Shown: piece by piece, positions 1 through 10,176 of the stretch
Position numbering within the stretch: the stretch's first letter is position 1
Layout: every line of letters starts with the position of its first letter
Origin: Aphanizomenon flos-aquae FACHB-1287
Lineage (GTDB): Bacteria; Cyanobacteriota; Cyanobacteriia; Cyanobacteriales; Nostocaceae
Direction of reading: 5' to 3'
Length of the DNA stretch: 64,000 nt
NCBI RefSeq assembly: GCF_014698755.1
Contig: NZ_JACJTO010000007.1
Coordinates: 81,631-145,630 of the forward strand
Made by a program: the position numbers and the translations under genes
The notes under the pieces: model-generated
Database searches by the model: none
What the model saw: the letters and a program-made list of their open reading frames with translations, nothing else
What the model was told of the DNA's origin: nothing

Positions 1-490
<490 letters not shown>

Positions 491-662
491 TTACGGGGGT
501 TTGGGGCGGAAAGACTCACCGAATTTTAGATTTTAAATTTCGGCTTAAAGATTCAAAGTTTCAAATCTCAAGGAGTTTGAAGCCCCCAAATTCATTCGGG
601 ACATAAATCTAAAATCCAGAATCCAAAATTTTTAATCCTCCCGCATTCATAAAAATTATTTC

Positions 663-1541
663 TCAATTGCCTGTTGTTTGTAAATAGCTAGAAACAGTAT
701 TTTGCAGTAACATAGCCACCGTCATTGGACCGATACCACCGGGAACAGGGGTAATATATTCTACTACATTAGCGATCGCTTCAAACTGAATATCACCAAC
801 TAACCGACTTTTGCCATTGTTATCTGTAACTCGATTTATCCCTACATCTACCACAACCGCGCCCGGTTTTACCATATCGGCGCTAATCATTCCTGGAATA
901 CCTGTAGCAGCAATCAAGATATCAGCATCTTGAGTAATAGTTGGTAAATCCTGAGATTTTGAATGAGCAATGGTGACTGTAGCATTAGCCTCTAATAACA
1001 TCAAGGCCATGGGTTTACCTACTAAAATACTACGTCCTACGACCACTGCTTTTTTACCCTGTAAAGGAATTTTATATTCTGCTAACAACCGCATGACACC
1101 AGCAGGGGTACAACTACGTAGACCTGTTTCACCCCGCACCAGTCGCCCTAAATTTACAGGGTGGAGTCCATCAGCGTCTTTATCCGGTATAATTCGATGG
1201 AGTAGACTGACGGCCTCTAAATGATTAGGTAAGGGTAATTGTACCAAAATCCCATCTACCCTTTCATCTTCGTTGAGTTCAGCAATGACTTCCTCCAATT
1301 CAGTTTGACTGATTTGGGTGGGGAAGTGTTTACCAAAAGAGGTAATTCCCACTTTAACACAGGATTTTTCTTTATTACGGACATAAGCGGCTGAAGCTGG
1401 GTTATCCCCAACCATTAATACTGCTAAACCAGGTGGTCGACCAATTTTACCTTGTAATTCGGTGATTGTTTGACTAAGTTCTGTTTGAATTTTATCGGCT
1501 AATGCCTTACCATCTAGTATTTTGGCAGTTTGTATATTCAT
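663..1541 (-). CDS. folD: Bifunctional methylenetetrahydrofolate dehydrogenase / cyclohydrolase
   Basis: Cytosolic enzyme that interconverts 5,10-methylene-THF and 10-formyl-THF for one-carbon metabolism. It is 292 residues from the ATG at 1541 ([15 protein letters not shown]), the usual family length. An upstream in-frame ATG at 1562 would add only seven residues encoded by a dispersed GGGAACAGGGAACAAGG-type repeat, so the shorter start is preferred. Visible family marks: the YVRNKEK segment that holds the catalytic Lys, the NADP-site [10 protein letters not shown], and the C-terminal [10 protein letters not shown] loop. It lies just upstream of crtE on the same strand, with about 235 bp of AT-rich, repeat-like sequence (428-662) between them. 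Confidence 0.96.
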   Translation of the reverse strand: MNIQTAKILDGKALADKIQTELSQTITELQGKIGRPPGLAVLMVGDNPASAAYVRNKEKSCVKVGITSFGKHFPTQISQTELEEVIAELNEDERVDGILVQLPLPNHLEAVSLLHRIIPDKDADGLHPVNLGRLVRGETGLRSCTPAGVMRLLAEYKIPLQGKKAVVVGRSILVGKPMALMLLEANATVTIAHSKSQDLPTITQDADILIAATGIPGMISADMVKPGAVVVDVGINRVTDNNGKSRLVGDIQFEAIANVVEYITPVPGGIGPMTVAMLLQNTVSSYLQTTGN

Positions 1542-1722
1542 AAAGAGGGGAACAGGGAACAAGGAAGAGTTTTTGATTATTCATTTTCTCATTTTCCCAG
1601 CCCCCTAAAATTAAATTTTTGCAGTAAAATACTAACTTGCTTTGTTCACCAATTTCCAGAATAATCAATATTAGGTTATGTGAATATAAGCACAAATCGC
1701 ATACCCCAACTACTTATCTATC

Positions 1723-2754
1723 GTGCAAGATACCGACTCCATGAATGACATTGCTGCTGCACTCCAACAACCAGCAGATTTAGACTTTGAACTACCAGAT
1801 CCAGAAGATGAAGAAATTCTTGAGTCTGATTTTTTACAACAACTTGATGTAGCATGGCAGGTATGTGATCGTTTTGACTTGCAAACAGAAATTTGGCGAG
1901 GCCGGATTTTACGTTCTATCCGTGACAGAGAAAAAAAAGGCGGAGATGGACGCGGTACTGGTTTTCTGAAATGGCTTAAAGAACGCGAAATCAGTAAAAC
2001 CCAGGCCTACAGTTGGATTCAATTGGCTAATAGTGCTGATACCCTGATTTCTGACGGCAAACTAGACCCAGACACAGTTAATAACTTTAGTAAACGGGCT
2101 TTTGTCGAAACCGCCAAAGCTGTACCAGAAGTACAACAGATGGTTAGTGAAGCTGCACAAAAAGGCGATCGCATTACCCGCAGAGAAGTCCGTCAACTCA
2201 GCGACGAATGGACGGCCATGTCTTCCGATTTATTACCGGAAGAAGTCAGGGAAAAAGCCGCAGATAACAGCCTACCACCGCGCTATATCGCCCCTCTAGT
2301 CAAGGAAATGGAAAAACTGCCCGAATTGCACCAAAAGGCATTACAAAGGGATATAGCCGCCAATCCTGACGTTGATACTGTTAAACAAGCGACTTCAGAA
2401 GCCCGACAATTAGCTAAATATCTCAAATCTGCTGCTCAGGTACAAGCCTTAATAGCGGAAGATGTAGATATTGAAACCGCATTAGAAGAAGCACAAAGGG
2501 TCGGTTGTTTAAGTATCGCGGCTGACTTAGTAAATCAAGCGTCTCAAATTGAACAAACTATTGCCAAATTGTATATGACTTGGAAAAAAATTGGCAATTT
2601 AGCGGATAGATTATATGTAGATACTGGTGCAAGTACACCCAATTTGCGATCGCTCCTCACTTGTATAGAACCTCTCGGTGGTGAAATCATGGAATTACAA
2701 CTAAGTGGCGCGATAGAACATACAATTAGACTACAAATTCAAGAAGCGAGTTAA
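1723..2754 (+). CDS. Conserved cyanobacterial protein of unknown function
   Basis: I do not recognise a named family. The 343-residue product (GTG start at 1723; an ATG at 1741 is the alternative) has a very acidic N-terminus (residues 15-35 rich in Asp/Glu) and then a basic stretch near residue 70 (RSIRDREKKGGDGRGTGFL). The middle and C-terminal parts are alpha-helical and Gln/Glu/Ala rich. The pattern around residues 85-160 (a short helix-turn-helix-like segment, then KRAFVETAKAVPEVQQM) loosely recalls ParB-like or plasmid-partition proteins, but I see no diagnostic ParB box. No signal peptide or membrane segment. It stands alone between folD and the pterin dehydratase. Coding potential is clear; function is not. 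Confidence 0.75.
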   Translation: MQDTDSMNDIAAALQQPADLDFELPDPEDEEILESDFLQQLDVAWQVCDRFDLQTEIWRGRILRSIRDREKKGGDGRGTGFLKWLKEREISKTQAYSWIQLANSADTLISDGKLDPDTVNNFSKRAFVETAKAVPEVQQMVSEAAQKGDRITRREVRQLSDEWTAMSSDLLPEEVREKAADNSLPPRYIAPLVKEMEKLPELHQKALQRDIAANPDVDTVKQATSEARQLAKYLKSAAQVQALIAEDVDIETALEEAQRVGCLSIAADLVNQASQIEQTIAKLYMTWKKIGNLADRLYVDTGASTPNLRSLLTCIEPLGGEIMELQLSGAIEHTIRLQIQEAS

Positions 2755-2870
2755 ACTAGCGGTTAGAAACTTAGTGTACACAGTCAAAATCATTAACTTT
2801 TCTTTTCATTCTGATTAAGCGAACTTAGTTAGGGTGACAAAGCCATATTATATTTGCCGATGCTATGATT

Positions 2871-3161
2871 TTAAGATGCTAATTCTTCCATTTTTTTCGC
2901 CAATTCCAAATCTAAATTACTGATAGCATTACCTATATCGTGGGTAATAAGATTCACTCGGACGGTGTTGTAAACATTAAACCATTCCGGGTGATGTCCC
3001 ATTTTGTCTGCGTGAACACCAACGCTAACCATCCAACCTAAGGCAGTTGCAAAAGAGTTAAATTTATATTCTTTGTACAATTTGCCATCTTTGATTTGCC
3101 ATCCTGGTAGACTGTTAAGGCCTAGTGTTAGTTCAGTTTCGCTCAATTTTTGTGCTATCAT
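2871..3161 (-). CDS. Pterin-4a-carbinolamine dehydratase
   Basis: A 96-residue protein of the PCD/DCoH family, which dehydrates 4a-hydroxytetrahydropterins. The family signature is clear: HADKMGHHPEWFNVYN with the paired His-His-Pro, then LITHDIGN-ISNLD supplying the later His and Asp. The start at 3161 gives the standard length. In cyanobacteria there is usually no phenylalanine hydroxylase partner nearby, and none is seen here, so the physiological substrate is an inference (pterin recycling, or a role in molybdopterin or folate metabolism as proposed for plant and bacterial homologues). folE, the first enzyme of pterin synthesis, lies 5 kb away on the other strand. Confidence 0.93.
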   Translation of the reverse strand: MIAQKLSETELTLGLNSLPGWQIKDGKLYKEYKFNSFATALGWMVSVGVHADKMGHHPEWFNVYNTVRVNLITHDIGNAISNLDLELAKKMEELAS

Positions 3162-3921
3162 TTTCCTAACCTACACAGAGATTTATTAATAACTATTATA
3201 TCTAATTTAATATCTAATCTCTCATCCACGTCCCCAAATTATTGTATAGTCTGAAGAGATACTACTTAACAATTTTTGAGTTATAATTTAATCTTTCATC
3301 GTCAAGAGAAAATCCTGAGCAGAAGGAGGTGGGGCTGTTCGATAAATAACTATAGGTGACAGGAAATAAAGAATCATCTACAATTTATATTGTATCAAAA
3401 CTGTAATTAGTAAATTTTGTAATTAGTAAATTTCTAATTCGCTCAAGGGCGGATTTATCCGCGTTTATTTGCGTTTAATTCCTAATTTCCGTACCGACGG
3501 TGAGATGGGAAAGACTATAAAATCTGAATTAATTTAAACTGCGATCACTACTAGGGTACAATTAACAAAGGCCAGTAAAAACCTTCTTTCCATAGTGATC
3601 GACAATTGGCTAAAGTCCAATTACTTGGGAAAATCGCTGCTTTTGTTACCTAACCCTCCAAAAGGTCAGGAAAACAATAAATACACCTGTTAGCACCACT
3701 AACAGGCTCAAAAAATTGGCATTTTTGAGATTCCAATTTAGCTTGGACATTGGTTATGACTTCATGTATTTGTTTTTCTGGTACTAGAACATCAGTAAAA
3801 ACTAATCTAAATCACTATAGTTCCTTGTTAAGTTAAATTAAATCACAGTGATAATTATCCCCAATTTTATCAGGTAAGTTCGGTTTTTGTATCAAATAGG
3901 ATGAATGGAGTGATAGGGAAT
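3162..3921. other. 760-bp AT-rich intergenic region upstream of ado
   Basis: No intact gene is seen. Short direct repeats (GTAATTAGTAAATTT, 3402-3434) and one remnant-like minus-strand frame (3650-3811, listed separately) are the only structures. The 3' end should hold the ado promoter and leader. A CACCACTAACAGG / CCTGTTAG-type palindrome sits near 3688-3705. Confidence 0.5.
3650..3811 (-). pseudogene. Possible C-terminal gene remnant, unidentified
   Basis: Between an in-frame TGA (3812-3814) and a TAG (3650-3652) the minus strand reads about 53 codons with protein-like composition and no ATG. It includes VPEKQIHEVITNVQAK and ends in a C-x2-C pair (RCIYCFPDLLEG). A terminal C-x2-C recalls RecB/Cas4-like nuclease tails, but the stretch is too short to assign. 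It may be the 3' end of a deleted gene, or chance. Confidence 0.25.
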
Positions 3922-4620
3922 ATGCAGCAGATAGTAGATGAAGTTAAAAAAATTGACTTTCAAAGTGAAGTATATAAAGATGCCTATAGCCGCATCAATG
4001 CCATTGTCATTGAAGGGGAACAAGAAGCCCACGAAAATTACATCACATTATCTCAATTATTACCGGCACAAGCAGAGGAATTAATTCGCCTGTCAAAAAT
4101 GGAAAGTCGCCACAAAAAGGGATTTGAAGCCTGTGGAAAGAATTTAAAAGTAACTCCAGATCTGGAATTTGCCAAGGAGTTTTTCTCAGGATTGCACAAA
4201 AACTTCCAAACCGCAGCAGCAGAAGGTAAAATAGTTACTTGTTTGCTAATTCAATCTTTAATTATTGAATGTTTTGCGATCGCAGCCTATAACATATATA
4301 TTCCCGTGGCTGACGACTTTGCCAAGAAAATTACAGAAGGAGTTGTCAAAGAAGAATACAGTCATCTTAACTTTGGTGAGGTGTGGCTGCAAAAAAACTT
4401 TACAGAATCCAAGGCTGAATTAGAGCAAGCAAACCGTCAAAATCTGCCCATTGTCTGGAAAATGCTGAATGAAGTAACAGATGATGCCAAAGTTCTAGCC
4501 ATGGAAAAAGACGCTCTAGTAGAAGACTTTATGATTCAATACGGTGAAGCATTAAGTAACATTGGCTTCACGACCCGTGACATCATGCGTCTTTCTGCTT
4601 ACGGACTTGCAACCGCGTAA
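3922..4620 (+). CDS. ado: Aldehyde deformylating oxygenase (alkane synthesis)
   Basis: Ferritin-like di-iron enzyme that turns fatty aldehydes into C(n-1) alkanes plus formate, the last step of cyanobacterial hydrocarbon synthesis. From the ATG at 3922 it is 232 residues, the standard length; the ATG at 3901 would add seven non-conserved residues. Di-iron ligands are recognisable: E33 in [11 protein letters not shown]61 and H64 in MESRHKK, a second Glu in [11 protein letters not shown], and the [10 protein letters not shown] motif giving the last Glu and His. It is followed by aar (197 bp gap) on the same strand, the usual order, so substrate supply and use are genetically linked. Cytosolic or membrane-peripheral. 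Confidence 0.97.
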   Translation: MQQIVDEVKKIDFQSEVYKDAYSRINAIVIEGEQEAHENYITLSQLLPAQAEELIRLSKMESRHKKGFEACGKNLKVTPDLEFAKEFFSGLHKNFQTAAAEGKIVTCLLIQSLIIECFAIAAYNIYIPVADDFAKKITEGVVKEEYSHLNFGEVWLQKNFTESKAELEQANRQNLPIVWKMLNEVTDDAKVLAMEKDALVEDFMIQYGEALSNIGFTTRDIMRLSAYGLATA

Positions 4621-4817
4621 ATATTAATTATGGGGGTGACAATTTTGTTACCCTCCGACAAGATCAGTAAATATGTGGTATAATTTACGGCTACACTGAT
4701 CCTGCGTACAATTGATAATTAGCGGTTTTTCCCAAATCCAGAATCTTAAATCCCAAGTTGGTATTGCTTAATCATTACACAGCTTTGCACAACAGCACAC
4801 GCCTAATATATCACTCC

Positions 4818-5837
4818 ATGTTTGGTTTAATTGGACATCTGACTAGTTTAGAACACGCTCAATCCGTAGCTCAAGAATTGGGATATCCAGAATATGCCGA
4901 TCAAGGGCTAGACTTTTGGTGTAGCGCTCCACCGCAGATAGTTGATCATATCACTGTCACCAGTATTACCGGACAGATAATAGAGGGAAAGTATGTAGAA
5001 TCTTGCTTTTTGCCGGAAATGCTGGCTAATCGGCGAATTAAAGCCGCAACCCGCAAAATCCTCAACGCTATGGCTCATGCACAAAAGCATGGTATTGATA
5101 TTACAGCTTTGGGGGGATTTTCCTCAATTATATTTGAGAACTTTAATTTAGAACAGTTTAAACAGGTCCGTAATATTAATCTAGAGTTTGAACGATTCAC
5201 CACAGGTAATACCCATACAGCTTACATTATTTGCAAGCAAGTAGAAGCAGCATCTAAACAACTAGGAATTGAATTATCTAAAGCGACGGTGGCTGTGTGT
5301 GGAGCGACGGGGGATATTGGTAGCGCAGTAACCCGCTGGCTAGATAAAAAAACAGATGTCCAAGAATTGCTATTAATTGCCAGAAATCAAGAAAGGTTGC
5401 AAGAACTACAAGCAGAACTAGGACGGGGTAAAATAATGGGATTGGAGGAAGCATTACCCCAAGCGGATATAGTAGTATGGGTGGCTAGTATGCCCAAGGG
5501 GGTAGAAATTGACCCAACAACATTAAAGCAACCCTGTCTTTTGATTGATGGTGGTTATCCTAAAAACTTAGGGACAAAAATTCAACATCCGGGGGTATAT
5601 GTGTTAAATGGTGGCATTGTGGAGCATTCCCTAGATATTGACTGGAAAATTATGAAAATTGTCAATATGGATGTACCAGGCCGCCAATTATTTGCTTGTT
5701 TTGCTGAATCAATGCTACTGGAATTTGAGAAGTTATATACAAACTTTTCTTGGGGGCGTAATCAGATTACCGTAGATAAAATGGAGCAAATTGGTCGAGT
5801 GTCTATCAAACACGGTTTTAGACCATTGCTAGTTTAG
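4818..5837 (+). CDS. aar: Long-chain acyl-ACP reductase (fatty aldehyde-forming)
   Basis: NADPH-dependent reductase that makes fatty aldehydes from acyl-ACP for ado. From the ATG at 4818 ([14 protein letters not shown]) it is 339 residues, matching the family; the frame is open further upstream to 4758 but those residues are not family-like. The Rossmann nucleotide motif GATGDIGSA lies at residues 162-170. It is followed by accA, SDR and folE on the same strand, the common cyanobacterial neighbourhood, which links aldehyde production to malonyl-CoA supply. The stop TAG shares its last base with the first unit of a heptamer tandem repeat. Confidence 0.96.
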   Translation: MFGLIGHLTSLEHAQSVAQELGYPEYADQGLDFWCSAPPQIVDHITVTSITGQIIEGKYVESCFLPEMLANRRIKAATRKILNAMAHAQKHGIDITALGGFSSIIFENFNLEQFKQVRNINLEFERFTTGNTHTAYIICKQVEAASKQLGIELSKATVAVCGATGDIGSAVTRWLDKKTDVQELLLIARNQERLQELQAELGRGKIMGLEEALPQADIVVWVASMPKGVEIDPTTLKQPCLLIDGGYPKNLGTKIQHPGVYVLNGGIVEHSLDIDWKIMKIVNMDVPGRQLFACFAESMLLEFEKLYTNFSWGRNQITVDKMEQIGRVSIKHGFRPLLV

Positions 5838-5952
5838 TCATTGGTCATTGGTCATTGGTCATTGGTCATTGGTCATTGGTCATTGGTCATTGGTCATTGG
5901 TCATTGGTCATTGGTCATTGGTCATTGGTCATTGGTCATTGGTCATTGGTCA
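5837..5952. repeat. Heptanucleotide tandem repeat, GTCATTG x16
   Basis: Sixteen perfect copies of the 7-mer GTCATTG plus a partial unit, starting on the last base of the aar stop codon. Short tandem heptamer repeats of this kind are typical of heterocyst-forming cyanobacteria. Perfect units suggest recent slippage, so the copy number probably varies between strains. Confidence 0.97.
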
Positions 5953-5964
5953 GTAGGAAAGAGA

Positions 5965-6022
5965 ATACAACTGACAACCAACAACTGACAATCAACAACT
6001 GACAACCAACAACTGACAACTA
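5965..6022. repeat. Imperfect tandem repeat CAACTGACAACCAA in accA leader
   Basis: About four copies of a 13-14-bp unit built on CAACTGACAA(C/T) lie directly upstream of accA. A related degenerate CTGACAACTGA array also precedes folE (about 7935-7975). Confidence 0.85.
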
Positions 6023-6030
6023 AAATAATT

Positions 6031-7011
6031 ATGGCAACCACTGAGCGCAAACCCTTACTATTAGATTTTGAAAAGCCCTTAGCAGAATTAGCGAACCGAA
6101 TTGACCAAATTCGCCAACTAGCTGAAGAGAATGGTGTTGATGTTTCTGGACAAATTCGCCAACTAGAAGCAAGGGCTATGCAGTTGCGGGAGGAGATATT
6201 TAGTAGTCTGACACCATCTCAAAGATTGCAGGTAGCCCGTCATCCTCGCCGTCCTAGCACCTTAGATTATATCCAGTCTATCAGTGATGAGTGGATGGAG
6301 TTGCATGGCGATCGCTGTGGCGGAGATGATCCCGCTTTAGTGGGTGGTGTGGGTCGGATAGCTGGACAACCTGTGATGATGTTAGGACATCAAAAAGGCC
6401 GGGATACCAAAGATAACGTCGCTCGTAACTTTGGTATGGCTGCTCCTGGTGGCTACCGTAAGGCTCTACGCCTCATGGAACACGCCAATAAGTTTAGTAT
6501 GCCAATTTTGACCTTTATTGATACTCCTGGGGCTTGGGCGGGCATAGAAGCCGAACACCAGGGACAAGGAGAAGCGATCGCCTATAATCTGCGGGAAATG
6601 TTCTGCTTTGATGTACCAATTATTTGTACAGTTATTGGTGAAGGTGGATCTGGTGGGGCTTTAGGTATTGGTGTAGGCGATCGCTTAATGATGTTTGAAC
6701 ACTCAGTTTATACCGTAGCTACCCCGGAAGCCTGTGCGGCAATTTTGTGGAAAGATGCTAGTAAATCGCCCCAAGCTGCCGTAGCTTTGAAAATCATTTC
6801 CCATGATCTGAAAAATTTGGGAATAATTGATCAAATTCTCCCTGAACCCTTGGGTGGTGCCCATTCTGACCCCTTAACAGCAGCTACCAATTTGAAACAA
6901 GCTTTGTTAGAAAACTTAGACGAACTGAACCGTATGACCCCAGCGGAACGTCGTCAACTCCGTTATGATAAATTCCGTAATATTGGCGTTTTCACAGAAC
7001 TTGCTCACTAA
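6031..7011 (+). CDS. accA: Acetyl-CoA carboxylase, carboxyltransferase subunit alpha
   Basis: Alpha half of the carboxyltransferase that moves the carboxyl group from carboxybiotin to acetyl-CoA, giving malonyl-CoA for fatty acid synthesis. It is 326 residues, the normal size. Visible: the N-terminal helical segment ([21 protein letters not shown]), a middle [14 protein letters not shown] block, and the crotonase-fold oxyanion-hole region [14 protein letters not shown]...[16 protein letters not shown]. It works with AccB, AccC and AccD encoded elsewhere. Its position after ado-aar is a conserved cyanobacterial linkage. The leader is composed almost entirely of tandem repeats, so its own promoter may lie within or upstream of them. 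Confidence 0.97.
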   Translation: MATTERKPLLLDFEKPLAELANRIDQIRQLAEENGVDVSGQIRQLEARAMQLREEIFSSLTPSQRLQVARHPRRPSTLDYIQSISDEWMELHGDRCGGDDPALVGGVGRIAGQPVMMLGHQKGRDTKDNVARNFGMAAPGGYRKALRLMEHANKFSMPILTFIDTPGAWAGIEAEHQGQGEAIAYNLREMFCFDVPIICTVIGEGGSGGALGIGVGDRLMMFEHSVYTVATPEACAAILWKDASKSPQAAVALKIISHDLKNLGIIDQILPEPLGGAHSDPLTAATNLKQALLENLDELNRMTPAERRQLRYDKFRNIGVFTELAH

Positions 7012-7167
7012 AAATACTTCAGACAAGCCCATAAAATTAGAGTAATGCTATAATTGCCTGTGGCTGCTTAAAGATTATTAATCATCTTCTCAGCTACGGG
7101 CATTTGTATTTACTTAATTTTATGAGCATCCGTTGGCTGACAGGATTGCCAAAAACTGAAAAATATC

Positions 7168-7893
7168 ATGAATTTTGAGAAAAAAAGACGAGCCTTGATC
7201 ACCGGGGCCAGTACTGGAATTGGAAAAGCAACAGCTTTAGCCTTTGCAAAGGCCGGTATAGATGTAGCCTTAGTCAGTCGTTCCCAGGATAAATTAGAAT
7301 CTGTAGCTAAAGCTGCACAGGAGTTAGGGGTAGAAGCTGAAGCTTTCTGTATGGATTTGGCAGAAGTTAGCCAAGTGAAATCCAAAATTCAAGGGATATC
7401 TGATGAATTTGGCAATATAGATATTCTCATCAATAATGCTGGTATTGCATATACAGGCAATCTGAGTGAAACGCCCTTAGAAGACTGGCAAGAAGTAATT
7501 AATTTAAACCTTACCAGCGTTTTTCAGTGCATGATGGGAATTTTGCCGGGAATGCGTCAACAAGGAGAAGGTACAATTATTAACATTGCTTCTATAGCGG
7601 CTAAACAGGCTTTTCCTGGTTGGGGTGCTTACTGTGTTAGTAAAGCGGGACTTGTTTCCCTATCCCAAACTCTTGCACAAGAAGAACGTGCTAACGGTAT
7701 TCGTGTGATTGCTATTTGCCCAGGTTCTGTTAATACTGAAATTTGGGATACCCCCAAAGTCCATGCTAACTTTGATCGTTCCCGAATGTTAACTCCAGAA
7801 ATTGTGGCTGCAACAATTCTGCACGCTGTCTTATTACCACAAGACGCAGTAATTCAAGAATTAACCATTATGTCCAATGCTGGTGTTCTCTAA
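7168..7893 (+). CDS. Short-chain dehydrogenase/reductase (SDR), FabG-like
   Basis: A 241-residue classical SDR. The cofactor motif TGASTGIG is at residues 12-19, NNAG at 89-92, and the catalytic Ser142, Tyr155 and Lys159 (YCVSK) are all present, so it should be active with NAD(P)H. The substrate is unknown; a ketoacyl or aldehyde substrate is plausible because of the ado-aar-accA neighbourhood, but that is inference. It lies 156 bp after accA and 93 bp before folE on the same strand. Not called fabG, because many SDRs share these motifs and the true fabG is usually in a fab cluster. Confidence 0.9.
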   Translation: MNFEKKRRALITGASTGIGKATALAFAKAGIDVALVSRSQDKLESVAKAAQELGVEAEAFCMDLAEVSQVKSKIQGISDEFGNIDILINNAGIAYTGNLSETPLEDWQEVINLNLTSVFQCMMGILPGMRQQGEGTIINIASIAAKQAFPGWGAYCVSKAGLVSLSQTLAQEERANGIRVIAICPGSVNTEIWDTPKVHANFDRSRMLTPEIVAATILHAVLLPQDAVIQELTIMSNAGVL

Positions 7894-7986
7894 TTAGTGA
7901 TTTTGTTATTTATCTCAATGGATAATTAATTAACACTGACTGACAACTGACTGATAACTAACAACTGACAATACTAACATTCAATC

Positions 7987-8694
7987 ATGACTATCGCTGG
8001 TTCAAACGTTTCTAACAACCCTCAATCACCTTTAATTACCAACTTAGCAGAAGCTATCAATGTCCGACCAGACCGCAATACCCATGATGGTAGAGAACCA
8101 ATAATAAATCCACCATCTGAGGAAACAATGAATGAGATGATGGCAGCGGTGCGAACAATGATCATAGGAGTAGGAGAAGATCCAGAACGAGAAGGACTCC
8201 TAAAAACACCCAAACGAGTAGCTAAGGCGATGAAATTCCTTACTAGTGGCTACAATGAATCTCTAGAAGACCTCATCAATGGTGCGATTTTTGATGAAGG
8301 ACATGATGAAATGGTGCTAGTTAGAGATATTAACTTCTTTAGTTTGTGTGAACATCATATGCTGCCATTTATGGGTAGGGCTCACGTTGCTTATATTCCC
8401 AATCAAAAAGTGGTAGGATTAAGTAAACTGGCGCGAATTGTCGAAATGTATTCTCGTAGATTGCAAGTCCAAGAAAGACTGACTCGACAAATTGCTGAAG
8501 CACTGCAAACCGTTCTTGAACCGAGAGGGGTTGCTGTCGTCATGGAAGCCAGTCATATGTGCATGGTCATGCGTGGAGTTCAAAAACCTGGTTCTTGGAC
8601 AGTTACTAGTTCAATGGTAGGCATATTCCAAGAAGAACACAAAACCCGTGAAGAATTTTTCAACTTGATTCGTCACCAAGCGTCATTTTATTAA
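7987..8694 (+). CDS. folE: GTP cyclohydrolase I
   Basis: Converts GTP to 7,8-dihydroneopterin triphosphate, the entry to folate and pterin synthesis. It is 235 residues with a variable N-terminal extension of about 50 residues (a normal trait of cyanobacterial FolE). Zinc and active-site motifs are clear: [14 protein letters not shown] (Cys and His ligands) and the second zinc Cys in [11 protein letters not shown]. The [13 protein letters not shown] segment is also typical. The homodecameric enzyme acts in the cytosol. A CTGACAACTGA-like degenerate repeat array lies directly upstream. Confidence 0.97.
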   Translation: MTIAGSNVSNNPQSPLITNLAEAINVRPDRNTHDGREPIINPPSEETMNEMMAAVRTMIIGVGEDPEREGLLKTPKRVAKAMKFLTSGYNESLEDLINGAIFDEGHDEMVLVRDINFFSLCEHHMLPFMGRAHVAYIPNQKVVGLSKLARIVEMYSRRLQVQERLTRQIAEALQTVLEPRGVAVVMEASHMCMVMRGVQKPGSWTVTSSMVGIFQEEHKTREEFFNLIRHQASFY

Positions 8695-8755
8695 TTGGGA
8701 ATTTCCTAGAAGGCAGGTGGGAAGAACAGGTAATTTGATTTTCCCCAATTATCTA

Positions 8756-9388
8756 TTATCTAGTATCTAGTTTTTGAAATAATAGGGCTACTTTGTGTAG
8801 GTCTTTGTTACCTGGTGAGTGTTCGACACCGCTGGATAGGTCAATGCCACTCGGTTTAATGTGACTAAGTGCAGTTAAAATATTATCTGCTGTGAGTCCT
8901 CCGGCTAAAAACCAAGGAAGACTAGGGCTAAATTCCTGATTTAACTTATGCCAATTTAAGGTTTGCCCTGTTCCTCCTAGCTGTTGGGGATGATAGGCAT
9001 CAAGTAGTAGGGTATCTACATAATCAGTGTAATTGGTGGTGGTTTGTAGATGCTCTAAACTGCGGACTCGGATAGCTTTGATAATTTCTACTTGGGGTAG
9101 GGATTGACGTAATTGCTGGCAAAATTCTGGTGTTTCCTCTCCATGTAATTGGATACCAGTTAAACCGGATTTTGTGACTATTTGACTAATTTCTGCAATG
9201 GTAGTATTAGCAAAAACGCCGATTTTATCAATATTTTGGGAAAGTGGCGCTATCGCCGCCTGAATTTGAGCTATGGTAACGTAGCGAGGGGAGCTAGGAA
9301 CACAGATAAATCCTAGCGCCGTTGCACCCAGGGAAGCTATAGCTAGAGATTGCTGTGGTTGAGTAATACCGCAAATTTTAACCCGCAT
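8756..9388 (-). CDS. trpF: Phosphoribosylanthranilate isomerase
   Basis: Third step of tryptophan biosynthesis from anthranilate: the Amadori isomerisation of phosphoribosylanthranilate, in a (beta/alpha)8 barrel. 210 residues. The general-base Cys is in the N-terminal MRVKICGIT (C6) and the general-acid Asp in LLLDAY; the phosphate-binding FLAGGL and SGVE motifs close the barrel (GIDLSSGVE). Converges with folE. Stands alone rather than in a trp operon, as is usual in cyanobacteria. Confidence 0.96.
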   Translation of the reverse strand: MRVKICGITQPQQSLAIASLGATALGFICVPSSPRYVTIAQIQAAIAPLSQNIDKIGVFANTTIAEISQIVTKSGLTGIQLHGEETPEFCQQLRQSLPQVEIIKAIRVRSLEHLQTTTNYTDYVDTLLLDAYHPQQLGGTGQTLNWHKLNQEFSPSLPWFLAGGLTADNILTALSHIKPSGIDLSSGVEHSPGNKDLHKVALLFQKLDTR

Positions 9389-9517
9389 TTCTATCTGAAA
9401 AGTTACAAATAATCACAAAAGTATCTTAATTCAAATTAAAAACTTTTGCTTTGTCCTGGGTAATTTTATAATCCGTTAGGACTATATTCATTTTTTCGTT
9501 CAGGAGAACACACTTTG

Positions 9518-9766
9518 ATGTCATCAATCTTATTAGCCGCAGCGTCCGTTCCTGTTACACCAGTGTGGAGTCCTACAGTCGGCATCATTATCAGCGCCAG
9601 CAGCGTAGTTGTACTTTTATTCACTTTTGCACTAAAATCTGCTAAGGTCGGACCAGGGATGCCTATATTACCTGTAAGTGTGCCAGGATTCATTGGGGCA
9701 ATGGCTTTTGGTCATGTAATTGGTATTGGTATTGTCTTAGGACTAACTAACATTGGTCGTTTGTAA
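9518..9766 (+). CDS. psaK: Photosystem I reaction centre subunit PsaK
   Basis: Small two-helix thylakoid membrane subunit at the edge of photosystem I that binds chlorophyll and carotenoid. 82 residues from the ATG at 9518, with AGGAG at 9502-9506 as a well-placed ribosome site; an adjacent TTG at 9515 is less likely. The N-terminal segment is a leader, then a hydrophobic helix (about residues 22-42) and a second (about 55-77) with the PGMPILPVSVPGFIGAMAFG loop typical of PsaK. Stands alone, divergent from trpF. Confidence 0.95.
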   Translation: MSSILLAAASVPVTPVWSPTVGIIISASSVVVLLFTFALKSAKVGPGMPILPVSVPGFIGAMAFGHVIGIGIVLGLTNIGRL

Positions 9767-9812
9767 GTTGGATTAATCTTTTTGTCAGCAGCGATAGGTG
9801 ATAGGCTGTACC

Positions 9813-9917
9813 GCATTTAGTTTGTATAATTCTAGCGGGCAAGATGCCCGCATCACAAAGTTTAAGTAAATTGTGGTTATCAAATTTAGCTGCGTAACGG
9901 CTTAAGTTTACCTATCT
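9813..9917. repeat. Direct repeat, copy 1 (about 105 bp)
   Basis: Nearly identical to 9928-10032 with a 115-bp offset. It contains a perfect hairpin GCGGGC-AAGAT-GCCCGC near 9835-9851. It lies downstream of psaK and may include its terminator, but the hairpin lacks a run of T. Confidence 0.95.
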
Positions 9918-9927
9918 AAGTTTTACT

Positions 9928-10032
9928 GCATTTAGTTTGTATAATTCTAGCGGTCAAGATGCCCGCACCACAAAGTTTAAGTAAATTGTGGTTATCAAAT
10001 TTAGCTGGGTAACGGCTTAAGTTTACCTATCG
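9928..10032. repeat. Direct repeat, copy 2 (about 105 bp)
   Basis: Second copy of the unit at 9813-9917. The hairpin left arm here carries one change (GCGGTC), which breaks the perfect stem, and one further change is GCTGCG to GCTGGG. A recent tandem duplication between psaK and the M50 protease. With its partner it accounts for most of the 410-bp gene-free stretch 9767-10176. Confidence 0.95.
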
Positions 10033-10049
10033 CTGTTTTGGCAAATTCC

Positions 10050-10082
10050 AGATCCCCGAATTTTCTAAAAAGTCTGGGATCT
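10050..10082. repeat. Dispersed palindrome, AGATCCC(C)GA..TC(T)GGGATCT family
   Basis: Imperfect palindrome with an AT-rich centre (TTTTCTAAAA). Related palindromes occur at 32685-32714, 34161-34200, 49374-49399 and 61169-61201, and a half copy at the glycerate kinase 3' end. All are intergenic. Confidence 0.85.
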
Positions 10083-10176
10083 GACGCTTTTTTTGGTGAT
10101 CAAATTTGGGAAATTGTCTATCCTAGAGTTATACCTAAATTTCTAACTATAAAAGAATTTCTGGAAATACTTAATA

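Noticed and set aside
5837..5952. Possible CRISPR array (regular repeats)
   Set aside because: Seven-base units follow each other with no spacers; a microsatellite-like tandem array.
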